Positions 33,153 through 39,568 of a stretch of DNA of 39,568 nt are shown here, piece after piece. The notes below the pieces were generated by a model. That model was not told where the DNA came from, searched no databases, and was given only the letters and a program-made list of their open reading frames with translations. How positions within the stretch are numbered: position 1 is the first letter of the stretch; each line of letters begins with the position of its first letter. A program made the translations under genes and the position numbers. The DNA is from Cnuella takakiae (GTDB lineage Bacteria; Bacteroidota; Bacteroidia; Chitinophagales; Chitinophagaceae), in assembly GCF_001953305.1 (NCBI RefSeq), contig NZ_MTFE01000010.1, positions 3,930,946 to 3,970,513 of the forward strand. The letters are read 5' to 3'.

Positions 33153-35066
33153 TTAATTGATTTTGGCTTTAGCCCTTTGATCAATGAGTTCAAACGGTGA
33201 ATTATTACTGATAAATTCCGGAACAAGCAATTTCATCCGCGATACTACTTCAAGTTCAGACCCCATTTCGGCAGCTACAGTAATAAGTTCATCTATGATT
33301 CGCTTACTGTATTCATAATCCAACTGCCGGGTTTTTGCAATCATTATTTTATCATGATAAGTGGGCAGAGTATTTTCGGCATTACAGAGCAATTCTTCGT
33401 AAAGTTTTTCGCCAGGACGCAGACCAGTAAAACAAATCTCAATATCCTTGTCTGGTTGAAAACCACTGAGTTTGATCATTTTTCGGGCCAGGTCCAAAAT
33501 TTTCACGGGACGGCCCATATCAAATACAAAAATTTCGCCCCCTTTGCCCATAATAGCCGCTTCCATTACCAACTGGGAGGCTTCTGGAATAGTCATAAAG
33601 TAGCGGGTAATTTCCGGATGGGTAATGGTGATAGGCCCACCAGAAGCAATTTGTTGCTTAAAACGAGGAATCACCGAACCGTTGGAACCAAGTACATTGC
33701 CAAACCGGGTTGTAATAAAACGGGTTCGCGAATGCCGATGATACTGGCAAAGCGATTGAACATAGATTTCGGCAATTCGCTTTGAAGCCCCCATCACATT
33801 AGTTGGGTTAACAGCCTTATCTGTAGAAACCATAATAAAGCGTTTTACACCATGCCGCAGCGATTCGTCGGCCAGGAGGCAGGTGCCTTTAACGTTGGTC
33901 AAAATAGCTTCCGATGGATTGTTTTCCATTAAAGGCACATGCTTGTAAGCGGCAGCATGAAAAACTATTTCGGGACTGTAATTAGTAAAGAGGTGTTGAA
34001 GCCTGCTTGCATTGCGTACATCACCGATACAACATATAAAATCATGAAAAGCAAATTTCTCTTTGAGCTCAAGAGAAAATTCATGCAAAGGCGATTCAGC
34101 AATATCCAACAATATTAATTTAGAAGGATTAAACTTGAGTATTTGCCTTACAAGCTCACTACCAATTGATCCGGCAGCCCCGGTAACCAAGATTACTTTT
34201 CCGTGCAATTCCAGTGAAAGAAGATCATTTTTCACTTCGATGGCCTCCCGCTCCAGTAGGTCTTCAATGTTCAACTCCCGGATATCGGCAGCTTTCAACT
34301 CACCGGTGCCCACACCATTCACCATCTGCACGCCCATTGTTTTTACACCCAGTTGCAAACAATCTTCCATTATTTGCTGCTTCCGCTCTACCGACAATTT
34401 TGGAAGCGCCAAAACCAAGGTATCGATGTGGTGCGCCTCAATAAGCTCGTTTAGTTGCGAACTGTGAAACACAGGTACACCATCTAATTTCCGTCCTACC
34501 TTATAATGGTTGTCGTCAATAAAGCCAGATACATGCGCAGAAAGATTTTTATTAGAGGACAAAATGCGCTTGGCTGCAATTCCTGTTTCAGAAGCACCAT
34601 ACACGAGTGCTTTGCGGCTGGCATTAGGCCGGCTGCTCAGGTAAGAAAAAGATGATTTAACCGAAAGTCGATAGCTTATGAGCAGGAAGTTGGCAATAAA
34701 AAAATTTATAAATAGCACTGATACCGAAACATCACCAATATTCATGGATTGATAAACCCAGCCAAAACAATGGGCAATAGTCACAGCGGCAGTAATTCTT
34801 AATGCATCCTGTAAACCAGTAAACCGCACCATGCCGGCATAGGTTTTCATCACCAAGAAAGTAACTATGTGCCCCAAGAGGTAATACCCAACAACCTGGT
34901 TAAATTGTTCAATCCATATAGCTTCCACCTTCAGGTTAAAACGAAGAAAATAAGAGACAAGAAGTGATATCAGCAGTATGCCTATATCAAGCAACATAAT
35001 CACCCACCTTGGAATGATCCGCTCTTCAATCAAGCTATATACCCAGTATTCAACTCTTTGTTTCAT
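33153..35066 (-). CDS. WbpM/FlaA1/CapD-type UDP-GlcNAc C4,6-dehydratase (membrane-bound, large form)
   Basis: Membrane enzyme of 637 aa. Four hydrophobic segments lie in residues 20-135, then a first Rossmann domain with VYGASETGIAAKRIL (about 156-169), and a catalytic extended-SDR domain from about 288 with VTGAAGSIGSELV. The active site reads MVSTDKAVNPTNVMGASKR: Ser414, Asp416/Lys417, Met425 and Lys429, with Met in place of the usual Tyr, a hallmark of this family. It makes UDP-2-acetamido-2,6-dideoxy-D-xylo-4-hexulose from UDP-GlcNAc. The product would feed the 4-reductase at 3172-4062. The ATG at 35066 is preferred over a TTG at 35072. It is the first gene of the right block, after a 314-bp gap. 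Confidence 0.95.
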   Translation of the reverse strand: MKQRVEYWVYSLIEERIIPRWVIMLLDIGILLISLLVSYFLRFNLKVEAIWIEQFNQVVGYYLLGHIVTFLVMKTYAGMVRFTGLQDALRITAAVTIAHCFGWVYQSMNIGDVSVSVLFINFFIANFLLISYRLSVKSSFSYLSSRPNASRKALVYGASETGIAAKRILSSNKNLSAHVSGFIDDNHYKVGRKLDGVPVFHSSQLNELIEAHHIDTLVLALPKLSVERKQQIMEDCLQLGVKTMGVQMVNGVGTGELKAADIRELNIEDLLEREAIEVKNDLLSLELHGKVILVTGAAGSIGSELVRQILKFNPSKLILLDIAESPLHEFSLELKEKFAFHDFICCIGDVRNASRLQHLFTNYSPEIVFHAAAYKHVPLMENNPSEAILTNVKGTCLLADESLRHGVKRFIMVSTDKAVNPTNVMGASKRIAEIYVQSLCQYHRHSRTRFITTRFGNVLGSNGSVIPRFKQQIASGGPITITHPEITRYFMTIPEASQLVMEAAIMGKGGEIFVFDMGRPVKILDLARKMIKLSGFQPDKDIEICFTGLRPGEKLYEELLCNAENTLPTYHDKIMIAKTRQLDYEYSKRIIDELITVAAEMGSELEVVSRMKLLVPEFISNNSPFELIDQRAKAKIN

Positions 35067-35380
35067 AAACAAGGGTCTTTATCTTAAGAACGATTTATAT
35101 TCGGAAGTGAGGTTTAAAAATTAGCTCAAAATCCAGTTGGCAAATCGTACCTTATTAAGTGAATTGGTTCCTATCAGCTTTAATAAACACAGGAGTTCAG
35201 GTCCGGTAATTTAAATGCTGCAAATACCAGTTTCGAGTTTTGAGAAGAAAGGAGGATAGATTAAGCATCATTAACAGTCAGTTTAGTTTGGTTATTTCAT
35301 TTGGTTCGTACTATAATACATTATGAAACTCAAGCCCATTTACGCCTGTGTAGCGCTTTTATGGTCTTTGTTTTGTAAAC
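35067..35380. other. Intergenic region before the WbpM-like gene (314 bp)
   Basis: AT-rich gap between the stop of the Wzz-like gene (35381) and the dehydratase start (35066). No clean TAnnTTTG element in the minus direction was found; CAAATCGTA on the plus strand (35141-35149) is a near-match with one extra base. No hairpin with a U-tract was seen. A short plus-strand frame at 35323-35424 (33 codons) resembles a signal peptide and runs into the antisense of the Wzz-like gene; it is discussed as a finding. Confidence 0.5.
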
Positions 35381-36433
35381 CTATGCTACTTGGCGCCACC
35401 AATGGCGTGCAAGCAAAATTATGATAAAAAAGAAGGAAGCTAAAAATGCTCCTATCACCATCCAAACAATTTTGCTGGGTTTATCCTGAACCAATGGGTA
35501 ACTACTATGATCAACAATTTCAATAGTTGGCGTTTCCTGGTTAAGGATTGTTTTTGAAAGTTCTAGGTTTTTAACTACTTCAGTGTATATGGCAGTGACT
35601 GTTGCTTTTTCCCGGGTTTTTATTTCAGGAGCAGCGGTGGCAGCTCGTAAACCGGGGTTGATGTCGAGCAATGATTGTTGACTTGCAGCAGCATTATAAG
35701 TGCGCACGTTCAGTAAACCTTCCAAACTATCAGCTCTTTTCTGAAGGCTTCTGACATTGGCAGCCTTTAATTTAACCTTCGAGCTGACATATTTTTGGAT
35801 TGCTAATGCTACAAGCCGGTCATTAAATACTTGGCACAGTTCTTCATCCCGCATTACCGCCCTGACTTCTACAAAGGTTGCTTTTTTATCTGGGCGTGTT
35901 ACTGAAAGTTCATTCTTAACTACTCCTTCTGCAATCTTTTGCAACAGGCTATCGGCCACCCGATCTGACTTTTGTGTATCGGTAGTATCAAAAAGGACTT
36001 CTCGTCCATTAAATTTCTTCTTCCATTTGTCCTTTAAACCGTACACCTGTGCATACCGGTCAGCTAAGGTTTGGTTTCCGTCACCATAGTTTGATAGTAA
36101 GGTTTCCTGAACCAGACTCTGACTCCTTAAAAACAGAAGAATATTATCACCAGAAAAAACCCCTCCACCCGAAGATCCCCCAAGGTCTACACCAAACTGC
36201 CCTGCAAGGGAGGCTAGCCCGCCACCTCCGCTTTTACTTTCCTCTACAACAAAAGTTGTTCGGGAAATATATTTTGTTGTTTTAAAATAAGCCAGTGTAA
36301 AGCCTAAACCTGCACCAATAAAACCAACTAGGAATATTTTAAACCAGTGTTTTCCCAAATATCGGACCGTGCTACCTATTTGCGTTAGTATTTCTTTCAA
36401 ACTTATTTCTGACGCCTTTCCCTGATTTTCCAT
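35381..36433 (-). CDS. Wzz/PCP-type chain-length protein without kinase domain, second copy
   Basis: Inner-membrane protein of about 350 aa. TM1 (about 34-52) contains IFLVGFIGAGLGFTLAYF. The periplasmic domain has ISRTTFVVEESKSGGGGLASLAGQFGVDLG and TYNAAASQQSLLDINPG; ETPTIEIVDHSSYPL precedes TM2 (IVWMVIGAFLASFFFIIILL). Its motif order matches the paralogue at 17754-18830 closely (AAAS...LLDLNP, ETPT), so the two are paralogues. It ends in a short cytoplasmic tail without Walker motifs. The ATG at 36433 (MENQGK) is preferred; one at 36448 is possible. It follows the Wza-like gene by about 200 bp. Confidence 0.92.
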   Translation of the reverse strand: MENQGKASEISLKEILTQIGSTVRYLGKHWFKIFLVGFIGAGLGFTLAYFKTTKYISRTTFVVEESKSGGGGLASLAGQFGVDLGGSSGGGVFSGDNILLFLRSQSLVQETLLSNYGDGNQTLADRYAQVYGLKDKWKKKFNGREVLFDTTDTQKSDRVADSLLQKIAEGVVKNELSVTRPDKKATFVEVRAVMRDEELCQVFNDRLVALAIQKYVSSKVKLKAANVRSLQKRADSLEGLLNVRTYNAAASQQSLLDINPGLRAATAAPEIKTREKATVTAIYTEVVKNLELSKTILNQETPTIEIVDHSSYPLVQDKPSKIVWMVIGAFLASFFFIIILLARHWWRQVA

Positions 36434-36637
36434 AAACAAAGGATGCATGAAATTATGGACATGCAGTCCGGCCTTTTCTTTTGTCTAAATTAATATAACA
36501 GTTAATCTTAGGCAGAGCTTCGCCACCTGAGCCCCAAAATGCTAGGCCGCCGGAAGTGATTTGCTTCCGCTTAAAGCAAAAACTTAATTGACCAATAGCA
36601 AAAAAAGCCAATAGCTCCCATAAAGCAAAAACCAAAA

Positions 36638-39064
36638 TTACCGGGAGATCAGCGAAAAGGCTGTAACCATTGCAGTTAATGCAGAGATCAACACCCCTGC
36701 CTTTGCTAGATCAAAACCTTTCCTTTCTGGTTTTGCCGGAACAAATACCTGTGAACCAGGTGTTACTTTTGGATAGTTGGGAAAGAGTCCGAGTACCATC
36801 CTGCGCTTGGCCGAACTGCCATTGGGATAAATTACAAAAGTGCGCGCCTTTTTACCATTGGCAGTTACACCGCCGGCATCATCGATATAATCCCGCATGC
36901 TTTTACCCCGCTCATACATAATATCGAGGGGCTTGAACACCTCGCCTGCTACCCGCACAGTATTATTGATTCGCGGTATGATAAGTTCATCGCCTTCTTC
37001 AAGGGTAATATCATCGGCACTTCCCGGGTGTTTTAAAATAAACCCTAGGTTGATGGCTACTTCGGTGGTTCGTTTATCAGTAATGTTCCTATCATCAACG
37101 GTTGTATCTTTAGATACCGACTGAAACAACCTTTTGATCTCAGCCGTATCAACCTTCTCCTTCCTCATGCGAACAAGTTTTGCACCATCTACATTGGCGG
37201 TGTACAACAAGCCTCCCGACCGGTTAATGAGCGAACTCAGCCGCTCCTCCCTGCTTTGCAGCGTGTAAACAGCAGGCATCAGCACTTCGCCGCTTACCGT
37301 TACGCTGATTTGCTTCTTGTAAAATGGATCTTCTTTGATAGTTACGATGTCGAAAGGCTGGAGGATCACATCCTGAGAACCCTTGCTGAGCTCCTTGGTA
37401 TCATCAATGCGGATGATTTCAACAATAGAAGCGCCGGGTTTTACAACATCCATATCACGCTTGCGGCGGGAAACTTCTATACCCATGCCTGTTGCGTTTT
37501 CTGAAAAGCCATCGGCTTTCAGGATGAGTGACTTCAGCGAGAGGCTGTCTTCAAAACGGAAGGTACCGGGTTTGCGTACCGCACCATTGATGGTTACGGT
37601 AGCGGAGTCGCGCAGATCGAAAATGCTGGCGATCCGGATACTATCCTCCCGCTGCAGTTGCAGGCCGTCACTCAATCCATTCATGATGGGTTTGAGTTCG
37701 ACATCTATATATTGCTTTGAAAGATCAGGGCGGGTGCGCACCAGGATGGCGCGACCTGTAAATACGTCTTCCTTCAAACCCTGTGCTTTTTCAATGAGTT
37801 GTCTCAGGTTCATGCCATTGCTGAGGGCATAAGGACCGGGCTTGAATACAGCACCGCTGATCACCACGCGGTTCTGGTACCGGCTGATTACGGAATCGAT
37901 AAAAAACTCATCGCCATTGAAAGGCTGGAAAGTTTTCAAAGAATCGCCTGCAACGTCCACTACCATGCGCTCCAGTTCAGCAATGCGCGTACCGGTAATA
38001 CGGCCCCTGAAGGCAGCGCTCTTAAAACCACCTGCAAACTGAAGTGCATCGTAAAGGCTTTCCCTTTGCTTCATTTCAAAAATGCCCGGCCGGTTTACCA
38101 GGCCATTAATGGTTACCAGTGTTTCGGCAAATGGCACGCGGATCACATCATTGTCTTCCAAACGCACATTGCCACTAAGGTCACCCTTTACAAGAAAATC
38201 ATACAGGTCTGCATTGGCAACCTTCTTATTTCCCCTGATCAGTTCAATATTGCGGAGCGACCCGTTTTCCGCAGGGCCACCGCTAACATACAAAGCATTG
38301 AATAGGCTTGCAAGAGAGGGCAAAGTATAGGTGCCCGGACGTTTGATGGCACCAATCATAATCACCCGGATGCTGCGAATACTGCCAAGCGACAAATTAA
38401 GCTTGGTAGCACCGGAATTAAGCCCGGGATAATACCGCACTAGGCGGCTGCGAATGCTGGCAGCGGCGGCTTCTACGGTAAGGCCGTTTACATACACCAC
38501 ACCTGCATACTTCACGTTTACGGTACCATCTGGCGAAACCTTCAGGGTTTGTTGCGACATATTGAGTCCGTAAACATTCAGAATCAGTTCATCGTCAGGA
38601 CCAACTATGTAATTTTTAGGCGTAGCCATCCGCATGTCCGGCTCAAAGGAAAGATCCTGACTGGTAAACAGTTCAGCGCCAAAAAGCTTTGATTTGGTGG
38701 CAAAATATCCTTCCTTCTCAAAGTCGGGTTGTTTTACTTTGGGAGCAGTGCGCTTGGTATTCGTTGGCTTTTTTTCCTCTACCTCAGAATCCTCTTCCTG
38801 CTGGCTTGTTCCACCCTCCAACTCTGCAGCCCTTTGTTTCAGGATGGCCAGTTCAGATTGCGGAAAACCACGGCGCAGCATTTCGTTGCCGATTTCATCA
38901 ATGGTGTAATTGCTTTGCTTTGCCTGTGCCAGCAACTGGCGCAATTGGGTATCTGAAATCTGACTTGCCGTATAGTTACTTAAATCAGCAGGAAGTTGTT
39001 GTGCCTGTGCAGCAGAAAGAAAAAAACATAAGATTACCAGTAGAAAGCTCTTGAGCATATTCAT
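36638..39064 (-). CDS. Wza-like outer-membrane polysaccharide export protein with six SLBB-type repeats, second copy
   Basis: Protein of 808 aa with a signal peptide ending near SAAQAQ (residue 22). The helical region (about 30-85, with QISDTQLRQLLAQAKQSNYTIDEI) is followed by an acidic/basic linker. The Poly_export domain begins YIVGPDDELILNVYG (about 153). Six SLBB-like turns are visible: GAIKRPGTY, GLVNRPGIF, GAVFKPGPY, GAVRKPGTF, GEVLMPAVY, GEVFKPLDI. The C-terminal hydrophobic segment KAGVLISALTAMVTAFSLISR would form the outer-membrane helix. It is paralogous along its full length to the protein at 18849-21140. It is the first protein gene after the tRNA, with a candidate promoter about 115 bp upstream. 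Confidence 0.93.
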   Translation of the reverse strand: MNMLKSFLLVILCFFLSAAQAQQLPADLSNYTASQISDTQLRQLLAQAKQSNYTIDEIGNEMLRRGFPQSELAILKQRAAELEGGTSQQEEDSEVEEKKPTNTKRTAPKVKQPDFEKEGYFATKSKLFGAELFTSQDLSFEPDMRMATPKNYIVGPDDELILNVYGLNMSQQTLKVSPDGTVNVKYAGVVYVNGLTVEAAAASIRSRLVRYYPGLNSGATKLNLSLGSIRSIRVIMIGAIKRPGTYTLPSLASLFNALYVSGGPAENGSLRNIELIRGNKKVANADLYDFLVKGDLSGNVRLEDNDVIRVPFAETLVTINGLVNRPGIFEMKQRESLYDALQFAGGFKSAAFRGRITGTRIAELERMVVDVAGDSLKTFQPFNGDEFFIDSVISRYQNRVVISGAVFKPGPYALSNGMNLRQLIEKAQGLKEDVFTGRAILVRTRPDLSKQYIDVELKPIMNGLSDGLQLQREDSIRIASIFDLRDSATVTINGAVRKPGTFRFEDSLSLKSLILKADGFSENATGMGIEVSRRKRDMDVVKPGASIVEIIRIDDTKELSKGSQDVILQPFDIVTIKEDPFYKKQISVTVSGEVLMPAVYTLQSREERLSSLINRSGGLLYTANVDGAKLVRMRKEKVDTAEIKRLFQSVSKDTTVDDRNITDKRTTEVAINLGFILKHPGSADDITLEEGDELIIPRINNTVRVAGEVFKPLDIMYERGKSMRDYIDDAGGVTANGKKARTFVIYPNGSSAKRRMVLGLFPNYPKVTPGSQVFVPAKPERKGFDLAKAGVLISALTAMVTAFSLISR

Positions 39065-39475
39065 ATTCCAATGGATTTTTTATCCATTAACCACCAGCTG
39101 GCTTCTTTTTTTAGTCCAGTTTTGGCTAAGTGATGTAAACACAAGGAACCGGGAAAAGGCCAGCATACCCTTGGGCCGCAAAGGTAATGGTTCAAGGCAA
39201 ATAAGCTTCATATATAAAATTACTAATCAGCATACTATCGCTCAGGAAGCACATCCTGCCGTTGAACTATCACATCTGCCTGTTTAAACAAATTCACCTT
39301 TAATCAATCTGGTGTATTGGCCTAAAGACCATGCAGCGGTGGAAATGGGCATCGGTCTAAAAAGCAAAGTACTTTCCTCAGGGTTACTTATATGATTTTA
39401 CCTAGGCCGTTTGTAGGATAAGAGGTAGGGAAAAGAACGCATGGTTGCAAAATCATTGGCCTTGTGTAGGGGCAT
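39065..39475 (-). other. Intergenic region between tRNA-Lys and the first export gene
   Basis: About 410 bp without a gene. It contains the candidate promoter at 39179-39186 and, near 39366-39375, a perfect 10-bp palindrome AAAGTACTTT of unknown meaning. No integrase, att-like repeat of the tRNA 3' end or insertion-sequence end was found by eye. Confidence 0.5.
39179..39186 (-). promoter_or_regulatory. Candidate -7 element of the Wza/Wzz operon promoter
   Basis: Minus-strand TACCTTTG is a perfect TAnnTTTG element of the Bacteroidota housekeeping sigma factor. Transcription would start near 39172, about 110 nt before the Wza-like start. The -33 TTTG is not found at the usual distance (a TTTG lies at 39201-39198, too close), so support is partial. 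Confidence 0.4.
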
Positions 39476-39507
39476 AAAAAAAGCCTCTGAAATTCAGAAG
39501 CTTTTTT
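39476..39507 (-). terminator. Intrinsic terminator of tRNA-Lys
   Basis: Minus-strand stem GCTTCTGA (39501-39494), loop ATT, stem TCAGAGGC (39490-39483), with one G-T pair, preceded by A6 and followed by T7. It starts directly after the tRNA 3' end and separates the tRNA transcript from the polysaccharide locus. Confidence 0.88.
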
Positions 39508-39508
39508 G

Positions 39509-39568
39509 TGATCCGGCTGGGACTCGAACCCAGGGCCCATACATTAAAAGTGTATTGCTCTACCAACT
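39509..39568 (-). tRNA. tRNA-Lys (anticodon TTT), 5' end beyond the window
   Basis: Read on the minus strand: D-arm TTGGTAGAGCA, anticodon stem ATACA/TGTAT around the loop CTTTTAA (anticodon TTT, Lys), T-arm CTGGG-TTCGAGT-CCCAG, the 3' half of the acceptor stem CCGGATC and discriminator A at 39509. The first acceptor half and part of the D-arm lie outside the window. CCA is not encoded. The gene marks the right border of the polysaccharide locus. Confidence 0.95.

Noticed and set aside
36551-36569. Hairpin CGGAAG-7 nt-CTTCCG in the gap before the Wzz-like gene
   Set aside because: Short stem and no U-tract on either strand; not convincing as a terminator or operator.
36453-36635. 60-codon minus-strand frame between the Wza-like and Wzz-like genes
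   Set aside because: Low-complexity and without family resemblance; the gap contains short direct repeats (AAAGCAAAAAC at 36573 and 36622; CCAATAGC at 36592 and 36608) that explain its pattern better.
1-39568. CRISPR arrays, insertion sequences, integrases or toxin-antitoxin genes
   Set aside because: No regularly spaced repeats, transposase motifs or terminal inverted repeats were found; the window is a biosynthetic locus.

Overview
The window is one long exopolysaccharide/capsule (or O-polysaccharide) biosynthesis locus in which every supported gene lies on the minus strand. It reads as Bacteroidota, possibly a Chitinophagaceae-like relative. The reasons are: outer-membrane export proteins of about 760-810 residues with six SLBB-type repeats, Wzi-type barrels, a WbpM-type dehydratase with Met in place of the catalytic Tyr, very few Shine-Dalgarno sequences, two TAnnTTTG promoter elements, and a tRNA gene without an encoded CCA. 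The species assignment is inference.

In transcription order (right to left) the window opens with a tRNA-Lys(TTT), cut by the window edge, and its terminator. A Wza/Wzz-like export pair follows (39064-35381). A second block (35066-17754) holds the WbpM-like UDP-HexNAc 4,6-dehydratase, two tandem Wzi barrels, a lipoprotein, a Wzx flippase, a GT2 enzyme, a Wzy polymerase, two GT4 enzymes, a WecG/TagA/CpsF enzyme, a WcaJ-like initiating phosphotransferase and another Wza/Wzz-like pair, closed by a palindrome. After a 487-bp gap with a candidate promoter comes a third block (17266-2614), very tightly packed. It starts with an amino-sugar module: two QdtA/FdtA-like ketoisomerases, a KAS III (FabH-like) enzyme, an SDR ketoreductase, a GNAT acyltransferase and a DegT aminotransferase. 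Then come a second Wzx, four glycosyltransferases around an EpsG-like polymerase, a GMC oxidoreductase overlapping an atypical SDR, a WbpV-like 4-reductase and a PglC-like initiating phosphotransferase. The last stretch has a decayed acyltransferase-3 gene and gmd-fcl for GDP-L-fucose.

Two nearly complete Wzx/Wzy pathways therefore sit head to tail: two initiators, two flippases, two polymerases and two export pairs. They appear metabolically linked. The WbpM-like enzyme in the right block would supply the 4-keto sugar that the reductase and PglC-like transferase in the left block would use, giving a QuiNAc/FucNAc-type first sugar. The KAS III/SDR/GNAT set beside the 3-aminosugar enzymes suggests a sugar carrying a made-to-order (hydroxy)acyl group rather than plain acetate. 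Not found in the window: a BY-type tyrosine kinase, an acyl carrier protein, the dTDP-glucose genes rmlA/rmlB, and GDP-mannose genes.
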